The translations under genes and the position numbers were made by a program. Source: an uncultured Capnocytophaga sp. (lineage in GTDB: Bacteria > Bacteroidota > Bacteroidia > Flavobacteriales > Flavobacteriaceae). Taken from it: a stretch of DNA of 41,077 nucleotides. The notes beneath the pieces were generated by a model. The model saw nothing but the letters and a program-made list of their open reading frames with translations, searched no databases and was not told the DNA's origin. Of the stretch, positions 22,689 through 35,800 are shown piece by piece. Within the stretch, counting starts at the first letter, position 1; each line of letters begins with the position of its first letter. The stretch is from positions 1 through 41,077 of the forward strand of contig NZ_CALHGG010000161.1 of the NCBI RefSeq assembly GCF_938029845.1, in the 5' to 3' direction.

Positions 22689-24989
22689 ATGGATGAAAAA
22701 ATAAAAGAACTTATCCAACATTATATAATTTTTCTTCAGGAAGATCCTTCCAACGAAGATGAAGTGTATAAGTGGAAAGCAATAGAACATTTTCAGCAAT
22801 ATTGGGATATAGATACTGATGATTTCTATGAAATGTTCAAAGAAGCTTTTAGAAAAAGAGGGAACTTAGTATATCAAAATCCTTTTAGTTTCTTAGATGC
22901 ATTAGGTAAATATTTTCCTGAACAGCTAAGAAATTTATTTCTTATAATCTATGATTCTGATGACTTTTATACGAAACTAAAGAGGGCTAAAGATTTTGCA
23001 GAAAATAGCATAGAAGAATTGAAAAAAAAGCTCAATAAAGTAAATTTCAATCATCAGTTGGACGAACGAACACTTTCCTTTTTGCTAACAATGCAGAATC
23101 CTGATGAAAATACTTTCTATAAGAAGGAGGTCTATAAGAAACTATGTGAATATTTGGATATTCCTACTAAAAAAGAACAGAAATATTATCATTTTATAGA
23201 ATTACTTAATCATATAGTTACTTTTCTTAATAATGATATATCGCTTTCTATTGAGAAAACATTTATTCCTAAAGGTTTTGATTTTCCTTTACTATTAGCA
23301 CAGGATATTGTATATCAAAATATAAGCAAGGGAGATGAAGCGACAAAACTTTATTGGCTCTATAGTCCAGGTGAACAGGCTTCTAAATGGCAGGACTTTT
23401 ATAACGAAGGAATTATGGCTATTGGCTGGGACGAATTGGGTGATTTAGAAAATTATACAGATAGAAAATCTATTCTTGACGCTCTAATAGATAATTATAG
23501 AGGAGGAGAAGACCAACGTAATAATGTATCTGCTATTGATGATTTCTGTAATAAAATGAATGAAGGAGATATTGTTATTGTAAAGAAAGGAACTAAAACC
23601 TTATTAGGCTATGGCAGAGTAACTTCCGATTACTATTTTGATGAAGAAAGAGAAGAATTTTTACATTGTCGTCAGGTCAAGTGGCTTAAAAAGGGAGAAT
23701 GGAATCTTGATTTTACCTTACCTCGAAAAACACTCACTGATGTAACTACTTATAATTCTGATATTAAAGGAATCAAATATGCTCAATATTTACTAAATAT
23801 TATGAATGAAAATACACAAATACAAGAGAACAGTCTTACTACCAAACTTCTAAAGTACAAGCACCAAATCATTCTACAGGGGCCTCCTGGAACTGGTAAA
23901 ACCCGTGAGGCTAAGCGTATAGCCAGAGAACTATTAGGCTTAGGGGAAAATGATTCTTTGGAGGGTTGTGAGCAGTTTAAACTCATTCAGTTTCACCCCA
24001 GTTACTCCTATGAGGATTTTGTGCGAGGCATTGTAGCCAAAAATACAGAAGGTAATATATCCTATGTTACAGAGAACAAAGTGTTAGCAAAGTTTGCAAA
24101 GAAAGCTCAAAAATCCATTCAAGAATCTTTAGAAAGACAAAAAAGACCTATTAAATGGGAGGATTTTAGAGATTTTCTTGAGGAAAAAAAAGGAAATGTA
24201 TTTTTTGATGATAAGATCAAATATAATGGGATAAAAGAAAAATGGATAGATAATGAGAAAGTTAAGGTGTTGACATATTCTCTCCGAAAAGGATTTAATG
24301 AATGGAATGAAGGTAAGAGTGCAATACCAATTGAAAAATTTTCCCAAGATAATCTAGATGATAATTTTGTTACATTCAAGAAAAGTCAGAAAATAGAAGA
24401 GGGCTATTGGGATATTATAGTAGACTATTTTATAAATTGGGCTAATAAATTCAAAAATGAATCACCTAAACCCTATGTCCTCATCATCGATGAAATCAAT
24501 AGGGCAAACCTCTCGGCAGTACTTGGTGAACTTATCTATGCCTTAGAGTACCGAGGTGAAGCAGTACAAAGTATGTACACTATTGACGAAGACAATAGCT
24601 TGGTACTTCCTCCTAACTTATATATTATAGGTACAATGAATACCGCTGACCGCTCCGTAGGACATATAGACTATGCGATCCGTCGTCGCTTTGCTTTCGT
24701 CAATGTCTTGCCTGAAGATCTAACAAGTGAATTAGGTAACCAGTTTGAGAGTGTACTATTTGCTAAAGTGACTAGCTTGTTCAATACCAATTTATCTTCT
24801 GAGTTCAAAAAAGAAGATGTACAGTTAGGACATTCTTACTTCATTACAGAGCATACTCCTATCAATATTCGTTGGGAATACGAGATCAAACCTATTCTAT
24901 TAGAATATGTCAAAGATGGTATCCTTATAGGTGAGGGAATAGAAACTACCATAAATAATCTTTACAACGATGAAAATAACGCTTCTTGA
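22689..24989 (+). CDS. mcrB: McrB-type GTPase with EVE/PUA-like region
   Basis: A 766-residue motor subunit of a modification-dependent restriction system. Residues 1 to about 215 are helical and charged, with no family recognised. Residues about 218-340 (KLYWLYSPGEQASKWQDFY, GIMAIGWDELGDLE, GDIVIVKKGTKTLLGYGRV) look like an EVE/PUA-like base-reading domain. The AAA+ GTPase follows: Walker A QGPPGTGKT near 396-404, FHPSYSYEDFVRG, Walker B LIIDEINRANLSAVLGEL near 598, and the McrB signature GTMNTADRSVGHIDYAIRRR near 648. The start ATG at 22689 is chosen because the upstream frame is promoter DNA. The 3' end overlaps mcrC by 20 bases. By analogy with McrBC it should bind modified DNA, translocate using GTP and recruit the McrC nuclease. 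Which modification it reads is not deducible. Confidence 0.9.
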   Translation: MDEKIKELIQHYIIFLQEDPSNEDEVYKWKAIEHFQQYWDIDTDDFYEMFKEAFRKRGNLVYQNPFSFLDALGKYFPEQLRNLFLIIYDSDDFYTKLKRAKDFAENSIEELKKKLNKVNFNHQLDERTLSFLLTMQNPDENTFYKKEVYKKLCEYLDIPTKKEQKYYHFIELLNHIVTFLNNDISLSIEKTFIPKGFDFPLLLAQDIVYQNISKGDEATKLYWLYSPGEQASKWQDFYNEGIMAIGWDELGDLENYTDRKSILDALIDNYRGGEDQRNNVSAIDDFCNKMNEGDIVIVKKGTKTLLGYGRVTSDYYFDEEREEFLHCRQVKWLKKGEWNLDFTLPRKTLTDVTTYNSDIKGIKYAQYLLNIMNENTQIQENSLTTKLLKYKHQIILQGPPGTGKTREAKRIARELLGLGENDSLEGCEQFKLIQFHPSYSYEDFVRGIVAKNTEGNISYVTENKVLAKFAKKAQKSIQESLERQKRPIKWEDFRDFLEEKKGNVFFDDKIKYNGIKEKWIDNEKVKVLTYSLRKGFNEWNEGKSAIPIEKFSQDNLDDNFVTFKKSQKIEEGYWDIIVDYFINWANKFKNESPKPYVLIIDEINRANLSAVLGELIYALEYRGEAVQSMYTIDEDNSLVLPPNLYIIGTMNTADRSVGHIDYAIRRRFAFVNVLPEDLTSELGNQFESVLFAKVTSLFNTNLSSEFKKEDVQLGHSYFITEHTPINIRWEYEIKPILLEYVKDGILIGEGIETTINNLYNDENNAS

Positions 24990-26262
24990 ACATCAGCCTT
25001 ATAGCATCAAAAAGGAAGGAGAAGCGTTAGCTTTCTTTGAAGCTATCCCAGAGGTTTGTCCGTATGTATTGAAGAAAGACAAATGGGGAATGCCTATATA
25101 TCCTTTTGAAATCTGGCGTATCAATGAGCAAGAAGTGTGTTTGCAAGCGGGCTATTATGTGGGAATTTTGTGGCTTATAAAACAACAAAAATATGTGTAT
25201 ATAGCCCCTAAAATGAACTACCGAGAAGATGGCGTAGAAATCGACTTTCTGAAGATGTTGCTTGATATTTATACGGCTGATATAGAGATGAAACATACTC
25301 AAGACCTTATCAAAATCTATTGGAAGGAGCCGCAAATCACTATAGAGCAGCAAAAAGATTTTCTAACTCCTTTCCTTGTAATACAGTTTCTCCAACTGCT
25401 AAAGCGTATTGTTCGCAAAGGACTCAAAAAGTCGTATTATAAGGAGGAAGAAAACCTTTGTAGCCGTATCAAAGGTAAAATACAGATAGGAAAACACCTA
25501 AAACAGAATGTTTTTAAGAACAAACTAACCTCTCATGTTTGCCAATACCAAGTCTTTGGAGTGGATAGTATAGAAAATCGTTTCCTAAAGAAAGTATTGC
25601 AGTTTGTTATCAGCTTTAAGAATACACATTCTACTCTTTTTGCAGAAAATGAGGCTGCTATAGATGAATTGATTACCTATTGTACGCCATATTTTGAACT
25701 TATCTCAGAAGAATTCAATGTAGAAAGCTTAAAAAATATTACTATAAATCCATTTTTCAAAGAATATAAGGAGGCTATAGAGATAGGTAAACATATTCTC
25801 AAGCGTTTTTCTTACAATATTACTGAAACTACTCAACAAAAAGTAGCTATTCCTCCCTTTTGGATAGATATTCCCAAACTTTTTGAGTTATATGTATATA
25901 AAAGACTACAAGAACAGTTTGGTAGGGAAGCAGTTACTTATCACCTTACAGCCGATTATACCGAATTAGATTTTTTGCTTAATACCCCAGACTACAAAAT
26001 GGTGATTGATGCTAAGTACAAAACCATTTATGAAGACAGTAGGGCAATAGATGACATTCGCCAAGTAAGTGGTTATGCTCGTTTGAAGGTAGTCTATAAT
26101 AAACTCAAAATAGAAGAAGACAGATTGATAGATTGCCTTATTATTTATCCAACACTTGAACAAAATGCTGATTTCAATATAACAGATAAAAAAGAAATAC
26201 CTGAGTACAAGGGTATCTATAAACTAAGCATCTCAGTACCATTAGTTAATAGTAGTTCATAG
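24970..26262 (+). CDS. mcrC: McrC-type restriction endonuclease subunit
   Basis: A 430-residue partner of McrB. The N-terminal half (WRINEQEVCLQAGYYVGIL, YVYIAPKM) matches the McrC domain that contacts the McrB ring. The C-terminal PD-(D/E)xK nuclease core is seen as TELDFLLN (acidic residues) followed by KMVIDAKYKTIYE (DxK pair as DAK), at about residues 330-355, with RQVSGYARL after it. The ATG at 24970 overlaps the end of mcrB by 20 bases, so translation is probably coupled. The gene is closed by a strong hairpin at 26318-26361. No methyltransferase is present, which fits a modification-dependent system. Confidence 0.9.
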   Translation: MKITLLEHQPYSIKKEGEALAFFEAIPEVCPYVLKKDKWGMPIYPFEIWRINEQEVCLQAGYYVGILWLIKQQKYVYIAPKMNYREDGVEIDFLKMLLDIYTADIEMKHTQDLIKIYWKEPQITIEQQKDFLTPFLVIQFLQLLKRIVRKGLKKSYYKEEENLCSRIKGKIQIGKHLKQNVFKNKLTSHVCQYQVFGVDSIENRFLKKVLQFVISFKNTHSTLFAENEAAIDELITYCTPYFELISEEFNVESLKNITINPFFKEYKEAIEIGKHILKRFSYNITETTQQKVAIPPFWIDIPKLFELYVYKRLQEQFGREAVTYHLTADYTELDFLLNTPDYKMVIDAKYKTIYEDSRAIDDIRQVSGYARLKVVYNKLKIEEDRLIDCLIIYPTLEQNADFNITDKKEIPEYKGIYKLSISVPLVNSSS

Positions 26263-26317
26263 TTAGTGGTTAGGGATCAGAACTTAAAAATTAAGAACTC
26301 AAAAACTCAAAAACAAA

Positions 26318-26365
26318 AATAACACCTATTTTTAATACGATAATTAAAAATAGGTGTTATTGTTT
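26318..26365. terminator. Terminator after mcrC
   Basis: A perfect 19-bp stem (26318-26336 with 26343-26361), loop ACGATA, followed by GTTT. A-rich before and T-rich after. It ends the mcrBC unit 55 bases after the stop. Confidence 0.85.
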
Positions 26366-26831
26366 CAAAAAAATATTTTTATACAAAAAAACAGTCATTT
26401 ATACAAGTTGATTTTTTGACACTTTAAATTTTAGTCCTCAAAATATCCTTGGTAGTCTCTTGTTTACAGCTTTGCATGCTAGCATACCTAAGTTTTCTAA
26501 CAATAGTATAGATGACTTTGTTTCTTTTTCAGAGAAGAAGATCATAGTAACTATTTTTACTCACAAATATAGATGTCTACAACTTGTATTTTCTAACTTA
26601 AATAGATTTTATAATTTATTTTATTATTGATAGGTATTATTACCTATTGTCTTAGATATTTATATTTTAAATAATTTAAGAAAATAAAGGCTTTTTTATA
26701 TTCAAGATTAGATGTAAATAATTGATAATTAGTTTATAAAAAATAATATTGGAATAATACTTACAATCTTTCTGAAAAAAATGACTCTATTGAGTGGTGA
26801 ATAACTTTTTATAAAAAAAGGTGAAAAATTA
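26366..26831. other. AT-rich gene-free stretch before the giant gene
   Basis: About 470 bases with no convincing reading frame or RNA gene. One small palindrome, ATAGGTA-TTAT-TACCTAT at 26630-26647, lies about 200 bases upstream of the promoter and could be an operator. Otherwise I see only A/T-rich sequence. It is the longest non-coding stretch in the window. Confidence 0.5.
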
Positions 26832-26861
26832 TTGGTCGTAATAAAAAATATTCTACTTTTG
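26832..26861 (+). promoter_or_regulatory. Promoter of the giant surface protein gene
   Basis: TTG at 26832-26834, a 19-base spacer, and TACTTTTG at 26854-26861, 32 bases before the ATG at 26894. Confidence 0.7.
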
Positions 26862-26893
26862 CACCCGAAGAATATCATTAAAATAATTGTAAG

Positions 26894-29800
26894 ATGATAG
26901 AAAAAAATAAAAAAAGAATTATTCATTTACTAACTATTGTAGTGTTATTATTCTCATGTTCAGGTATCTGGGCGCAACAATCTTGTGAGAGTATGCCCGA
27001 ACCTGTAACATACATAAGAATAGGAACTCCTACTAGTACTTTTGTAAAAGAATATGCTGATGTTAGAGGTGTAAGAGTTACACGTACTATGACAACACGA
27101 GGCAATCCTGGTGATAAGATTGCATATTCCGATGAGGATAATGCTCCAGCAGAGTTTTATTGTGGAAAGGATCGTAAGACAGCTTTTGGCAATAAGAAAT
27201 ATCCCTTTATGGACTCTAATAAGGTCTTTAAGATTGTCTATGAATTTAGTAAACCTGTTAATGATGTAGAAGTCTTCTTTGCTGCTTTTGGTTATATAGG
27301 CACGCGAGACTGGTGGAAACAAGACAAACTTCATCAGGATATAGTGGAGTTTTCATTAGGAAATGCAGATGGCTCCACATATGCAGGAGAAATGCAGTTG
27401 ACACTACGTTCAGACTGTACTGGTGGAGTTGCTATTATCTCAGGAGGAACTGTTTCTTCTGAAGATAAGAAAATTACCGATGCAAAAATAGGAGTTACTT
27501 CTTCAACTCCTTTTACTAAACTTATTTTAGACTACAAAGAGCCATCTGGACAATCAGGTGGATATGGATTTTTTCCAGAAATCTGTTTGTCTTCTGTAGT
27601 TACTCCTATTAATCAGAGTAGTTGCACCCCTCCTTCTGTAGGAGATCCTTTTAGTACTTTTCCTATAGATACTAAAACTATTAATGGTATTTCAGTAAAA
27701 CGTACAGTGGATAGTGGGATAGGAGCTTCCGGCTCATTTCCTGGTTCTTATTGTGGTGGTACACAGATTACTTATCCTTCTAAGGACCCTCTTTTGGAAA
27801 ATAGTAAGAAAATTGTCTATGAATTTGGGGCACCTATTAAGAGTGCTGAGATCTTCCTATTAGCTTTTGGAGATAATCAAGCTATAACTACTTTTGATAG
27901 GACACAGTTTGAGGTAGATGGAGGAGGAACAATTAGTCTTTCTAAAACCTACGATTGTAATCCTATAGCTTCTAGCATCGCTGGAAATGTAGTGAGTAGT
28001 GTGAACAATAGAAAACTTACTACGGATGTGGCAATAAAGGTATCGTCTGACAAACCGTTTAGTAAAATTACTATTACGGACAAAGCGAGTACTGGTCACG
28101 GTTACTTAGTAGCGCTTTGTCCTTCGTCTGTTACTAAGGCTACTGATAGTGATCTTATTGTCTTGGATGCAGGAGTAAGTACGCTTACTAATCAGACAGT
28201 TTGTGATATACAGGCACCTATTTATAAGGCAAAAGCAAGTGCAGGAGCTTTTGCTTCTACAGCTACTTTTGACTATGAGCTTCAAGTATTAAGAGCTCCA
28301 GGCACATGGACTAAAGTTGAAGAGAAAAAAGGGGTATCTTCAGGGACAGTATATACTTTCCCTGCGACAGCTTTGAAGTCAGCTACCTATAATGGATCTC
28401 AAATAAGAGTGAAATATACCTATAAGAATTCACTTTTTCCTTCTGTAACGGGGACTGCTTATTCCAATGTGGTTACCCTTACAGTGAAGGAAACAGCATC
28501 CATTAGTTCTCTTATAGCTTCGCCTACCTCTCTTAACGAAACAGGTGCAACCAATATCATTTATAAGATTAAGGGTACTCCAGGGGCAACTGTTACTTAT
28601 AGAGTAACAGGGGATGCTACAGACAAGACTGTAGTTCTTCACAATACTACTGGAGAGGCTACTGTATCTGTTAATAACAGAACTTCCAATACCATCCTTA
28701 CTATTACTAAGGTAGAGAAGACAGGACTTTGTTCCCGTGAAAATCTTCACTACAAGGCGGAGGTGGATCACCAAGGAAGTACCTGTACAAGCCATCCTAC
28801 CCCTCAGTTTGCTAAGGGGAACAATACCAAAGCTACATTCAATGGAGTGGAAGTAACACGTACTTTGGAGGGAACTCCTAACTATCTTCCTACCTTTACT
28901 TATGATTCAAGTTATAATCTATGTACTCCAACCCTTATAGACGGACATCCTGCAATGAATGATAATGGGTTCAATAAGGTTACTTATACTTTTGCTAAAC
29001 CTATTACCAAAATACAAGTATGGCTTTCTGGCTTTGGTAGTACAGAACCTAATAAATTAGATGAAGCAGAATTCTCTATAGATTGTGCAGATGCAAACCT
29101 CTCACTTTCTGTAACAGATTGTAATAATACCGCTGAAGTTAATTTAGTTACTAAGAATGGAGGTAGAATTACTTCTAATTCAACAAAATATTTCCAAGCG
29201 ATTGTACAGGTAACTGCTGATAAACCTTTTACTAAGTTGGAGGTAAAGAAAGGAACAGTAAAAGGTTTTCAAGGTTACGGATACGTGGTAGAACTTTGTC
29301 CTACTTCCTTGAATCCTGCAAAAATAAAGGTTACTCAGCATCCAACAAATGTAACAGCTTGTGTAGGAGCGACCGGAAAACGCTTTACAGCCAAAGCTAA
29401 GATAGAGGGCATAGCCGCTACTGAGAGCATGAGCTATACATGGCAACAGACTAAGACTCCTGCTGTAGCGTCCTCTTGGGTAACAGCTGTAGCACCTTCG
29501 CCTAGTGGTTCTGTAAGGGTAGATGCTTCTACCGAGGCAGGGCTTACCCTCAATGCGATCCAAGCTTCTGATAATGGACTTTATTATAGAGCAGCGTTTA
29601 CTTTCACCAAGTGTGGTCATACATTAGAAACAGTATATAGTGAGCCAGCGAAACTTATTGTTCCATCGGCTTCAGATATTATTACTATAGTTGCCACACA
29701 GCCATCTGATGTTACGACTTCTGATTGTACACAAACTACCAATGTAAGTGCTCAAGGAAAAATAGCAGATGGTTATAATATTAATAATATACCTGCAAGA

Positions 29801-32800
29801 GGAGGTAATATCTTTGGTTACTACTTAGAATTCAAAGATACAGATAATACTTGGAAAACCTATAAAGGACAACAGTATAGCAACAATCCAAGTAATCACC
29901 CTCAGACCTTGAAGATCGTTCATAGAGATGCACCAGTTGGTACTACATCCTTTAGGGTAAGATACATGGTGGAACTAAACAATGGGTGTGAATATACGGT
30001 GAACTCTAGTGAATTTACTTTCACTAAGAATCTCCCTGCTGAGCCAGTGATCGCTACTCCTCAGACTTTCTGTCAATCAGAGAACAAGACCGTAGGAGGG
30101 CTTACTACCTTACCTAATATCAAGTGGTACAATGCTGCCACGGGGGGCACAGAGGTATTGGCTTCAACAACCATACCTGTAGGTACTAATAACTACTGGG
30201 CTACTGTAACTACTAACGGTTGTGAAAGCACACATAAGCAAGTGACTGTGACTGTAGTGGCTAAACCTAGTGCACCTATTGTACAGACCAAGACAGAATG
30301 TCCTGCCACTGGTAACTATGATATGGCAGGATTGGTAACCTCTGCTGTGCCTACAGGTCATACCCTTAAGTGGTATGATTCAGCTACAGCAACCACTACT
30401 GCTGCTTCTACTGTAGATAGAAACAAAACAGCTAAGACAACCTATGAAAAATGGGTAGCTTTGGTAACGCCTCAAGGTTGCGAGAGTGATAGAGTAAAAG
30501 CTACTTATATAGTAGATATTACTACTCAACCAACTGTTGCAGCACCAACTAGTAACCTTTCTATCAACTGTGCAGATCCAGCAGCTACCACCGATGCGGC
30601 AGTAAATGCTTGGGCAGCTACAGCAACAGCTACTGTGGGTTGTGGTACACCTATTGTAAACAATAACTATGCAACAGTGAAACCTACTGACCTTTGTTCT
30701 GTAGGAGAGTTCGAGGTGACCTTTACCGTAATGGATGCTTTTGGTGCTCAAAGAACTGTGAATAAGAAGATTACAGTCAACAGACTCATTGCAGCTAATG
30801 ACACAGCAACCGTGGCACGTAGCATGGGAGGAAATATAAATGTACTATCTAATGATAGTGTAAATGGTGCTCCAGCCACTACTGCTAATGCTGTGGTAAG
30901 TATCGTGAATGCTAATGGTACAGGAGCTACTGTAACTTCTGATGGCAAGGTACATATCCCAGGAGGTACGCTCACGCCTGGTACTTATAACATTACTTAT
31001 AAGATCTGTGATAAGAATAACCTCTCTCTATGTGGTGCTCCAGCTACTATAGCACTTACTGTGAACAATAGTACTATACAGGTTAATAATGATGATCCAG
31101 AGATCCTTACTTATACCACTTCTGTAGCGTATGCCAAGAATGCTGATGGTTCAACTTTCAATGTACTGACCAATGATAGACTCAGTGGAGTAACACCTAA
31201 TACTACTCAAGTGGATATTATCCCTGTAACGACTGCTACAGGTGTAAGTATAGAGTCTGATGGTAGCATAAAAGTAGCGGCTTCTACACCAGCAGGTGTA
31301 TATACCCTTACTTATAAGATTAAAGAAAAGAATACAACTAACCAGTCCGCAGAGGCTACCGTAACAGTAAAGGTAAAGAATACCTTGACTGCAACCCCTG
31401 CGACACTCAATACACCTATTACTCCTTCAGTAGATGCTTCTACACCTAAGGAAATAGGAGATGTACTTGACCAAACACGTCTTAATGGGAACAAACCAAA
31501 TACTTCTCAGGTAGATATTACTGTAACTCAGCAGGCTACCCCTCAGGTGGCTGGAGATCCTGTGCCAAGTATCAATACTACTACAGGTAAGGTGGAAATC
31601 CCTTCAGGAGTGAAACCAGGTACTTATACCATTAAGTATAAGCTATGTGATAAGGTAACACCGCAGACCTGCACAGGGGAAGTAACCCTTCCAATCACTG
31701 TAGCAGGAGGCAATACTACCACTACCGTAGCAGATGACTTCACTGCAAACCCAGTGGAACGTTCCAATGCGGAAGAAGTAGTGAAGAAGAATGATGGAAC
31801 CCCTTTGAATGTACTTTCTAATGATAAGCTCGGTACTCGTACCAACATTGATACCAATGTGGTAGAGATTATTCCAGCAGGTAGCAGTCATGCAGGTGTT
31901 AGTATAGATACTGCTACTGGTCAGGTAAAAGTAGCTGCCAATACACCAGCAGGTGTACATGAGGTGAAATATAAGATCAAAGAGAAAGGACAAACTACCG
32001 AATCTGCTGAAGCTACTGCCAAAATAGTGGTGAAGAACAAGGTAGAGCTTGACCCTGCGACTATTCCTTCCTCAGTGAATACACCTGACGATGGTAATGA
32101 TAAGTCTATAGCCAATGTATTGGATAAGGCGAAGATCAATGGCAATAAGCCTAACGCTACAGATGTAGTGATCACAGTACCTTCGCCAGCTCAAAAAGTG
32201 AATCCAAGTGATATCGTACCTTATGTAGATACCGCCACTGGTAAAGTAATCGTTCCTGTAGGGACTAAACCAGGTAATCACCAGATTACTTATCAGGTAT
32301 GTGATAGGATGCCAGCAGGACAAGAGGCAGCACAAACTTGTAAAACAGCTACCATTACTATCCCTGTTATGGCTAACTCCGCTACATCGGCTAATGATGA
32401 TTACTCAGGCAATCCTGTAGAGTTCTCAAGTACTGTCATCTCTTATGTGAAAAATGGTACTGAAGATGTCAATGTACTGAGCAATGATGCTTTGGGGAAC
32501 AATACAACTATAACTACCAATTTGGTAGATATTACTCAGACCCATACCACTCATTCAGGGGTAACTATAGAAACTACTACAGGTAAGGTAAAAGTAGCGC
32601 CTAATACTCCAGCAGGGGAACATATAGTTAAGTATACCATTGCTGAAAAAGGAGGAGGTCCTTCTTCTACAGAAAGTACTGTGAAAGTAGTAGTGAAGAA
32701 TAAGCTAACATTGGGTTCAGGAAATGTACCAAGCAGTGTAAAACCTGCCACTGGTAATACTCCAACGGAAATAGGTGATGTACTTAATGGAACCAAACTC

Positions 32801-35800
32801 AATGGTGCTACACCTACTATAGGAACAGGACCAAACCAAGTGTCTGTTACTGAAGTTGCTCCAGCTACCCCACAAGGAAGTAACCCAGTGCCAACCCTTG
32901 ATACCACAACAGGTAAGGTGAAAATTCCAGCAGGAGTACCAGTAGGTCCTTATACCATCAAGTATAAGATCTGTGATAACGCTACAGGCGCTGCACAAAG
33001 CTGTGAGGAAAAGACCCTTACTATCAATGTAGCAGCTAACAACCTTAACCCTATAGCTGATGACTATAGCAGCTTCAAAGTAGAAAAACCTACTGCTGAA
33101 GTAACTGTGAAAAATGGTTCTCAAGAGGTAAATGTACTCTCTAACGATATACTTGGAGGACGTACAGGTTTGGATACCAATGTGGTTACAATTGATCAGG
33201 TATATACTTCTAATACTAGTGTCAATATAGATTTGGCTACAGGTAAGGTAAAAGTAGGATCTGGTGCTGTTGCAGGTGAACATACCATAAGATATACCCT
33301 TACTGAAAAAGGACAAACAACACCTTCTGACCAGCAAGTAACAGTGAAGGTAACTGTGACAAACAAGATAGTGGTGAACCCAGTTACTATACCTACAAAT
33401 CCTTCAGAGAATAGTACGACACCTAAGGAAATAGGTAATGTGTTGAATCAAACCACTATCAATGGTAATACGCCAAGCATAGATGATGTAACGATTACTG
33501 CTACACCTAATGCGCCAGGCTTACCTAAGAAGCCTTATATAGATACCACTACTGGTAAGGTGATGATCCCTGCAGGAGTAGCTCCAGGTGACCATATTAT
33601 CTCTTACACTATATGTGATAAGGTAACACCTGCCTCAGCTAAGACGTGTAAAACAGCTACCGTTACTGTGAAAGTAACAGGAAATACCATCACTCCACAA
33701 GATGATGATTTCTCTGCTTACAAGGTAGAACATCCTACTACACAAATAGTAGTAAGTAATGGTGCTAACCATGTGAATATACTTACCAATGATAAGCTCG
33801 GTAATCGTACAGGTCTTACTAAGGATGAAGTGATAATCACCCAGGCAACTCCTACTAATCCTCATGTAAATATAGATACTACCAATGGTGAAGTGGATGT
33901 ACAAGCAGGTACCCCAGCAGGTGAATATACTGTTAAGTATAAGATTACAGAGAAAGGACAACCTACCTCTGCTGCTTCTGTTGAAAAAACAGTAAAAGTG
34001 GTAGTAACTAATAAGTTGGTCAATACAACAGCTAACTATAGTGGTTCGCCTTCTCAAAATGCAACACCTGCCATCGGAGGAGATGTATTGGATAACGTTC
34101 GTATCAATGACGCAACCTCTAATCCTAATGTGAATGATGTAACTTTAAGAGTTGTAAGACCTGCTACAGGAACAACCAAACCATTCCTCGAAACATCAGG
34201 CACTGATGCTGGTAAGATCAAGATTCCTCAGGGAACGCCAGCAGGTAACTATGAGATAGAATATGAAGTATGTGATAAAGCTCAAGGAGCAGCACGATCT
34301 TGCCAGACAGCTATTGCTAAGATTAGGGTAAGTGCTAAGCCTATTGTAGCTAATAATGACACAGACAATACCGTTGTAGACTACAATGCCAATGCTGCTC
34401 AGCATGTGAAGAAAGGCGCAGGAGTTCTTAATGTATTGGCCAATGATAAGTTGGGTACTACAGAGGGACTTAACAGCTCCTTAGTAACTATTGAAATTAC
34501 CCAACCAGTAACTGGTATAGAAATCAAAGCAGATGGTAAAGTAGAAGTGGCAGCAGGTAAAAACCCAGGTGTATATGAGCTTAAGTATAAGATTAAAGAA
34601 GCTGCTGATCCAACCAATGTATCTGAAGAAGGTACTGTAAAAGTAGTGGTGAAGAACAAGGTGACCAATGATCCTTTCCCTGCTGCATCAGTGAACCCTT
34701 CTACAGATAATAGTACCCCTGCTGAGAGAATCAATATCTTGGATAAGGTGAAGATCAATGGTAATACACCTTCTATCAATGATATAACAATAGAGGTAAT
34801 AAATGATGCTGATCCTTCACCTAGTGGTAAAGTACCAGAACTGGATACCACTACAGGTAAGATAAAAGTGCCAGCAGGCATAGAGCCAGGTGCTTACCGC
34901 ATCAAATACAGAGTATGTGATAAGGTTACAGGTGAAGCAAATAGCTGTGTGGTACATGAGATTACCATTAATATAACTGGTAATGACATCACTGCTATGT
35001 TGGATAATTTCACCGCTCACAAGGTAGAACGTTCTAATACTGATGCCTTTGTAAATAACGGTACAAATGACGTAAATGTACTTACTAATGATAAGCTAGG
35101 TAATCGTACAGGTCTTGATACGGATGTGGTAACCATCACTCAGACACATACCACTGAGCCTAAGGTAACTATAGAATCCGATGGTAGGGTGAAGGTAGCC
35201 GCTGATGCTCCAGCAGGTACCCACACCGTGAAGTATAAGATTACAGAAAAAGGACAAACAACGGCTTCTGCGGAAGTAGAAGTGAAGGTAGCAGTAACTA
35301 ATAAGATAGAACTTGACCATACAGCAGTTATATCTAATCCTGTAACACCTTCTACTGATAATACTACTCCTAAGGAAATTGGTAATGTGCTTAATGGAAC
35401 CAAACTTAATGGAACAAGACCAACTATAGGAACAGGTACTAACCAAGTTAGGATTACAATAATAGATCCAGCAGATCCACAAGTAGGAGGAGACCCTGTA
35501 CCAGAGATTGATGTCACTACAGGTAAGGTGAAAATCCCTGCAGGTGTAAGACCTGGTGATTATCAAATTACTTATAAAGTATGTGATAATGTAACCCCTC
35601 AAACTTGTGAAACAACTACTGTTACAGTAAAAGTACAAGGAAATACTATTGCCATTGAGGATGATGATTACTCTGCCAACAAGGTAGAACATCCTCAAAC
35701 AGATACTTTTGTAAATAATGGTACTGATGATGTAAATGTTCTCTCTAATGATAAGTTAGGAGATCGTATAGGTCTTGACACCAATGTGGTAAATATTGCT

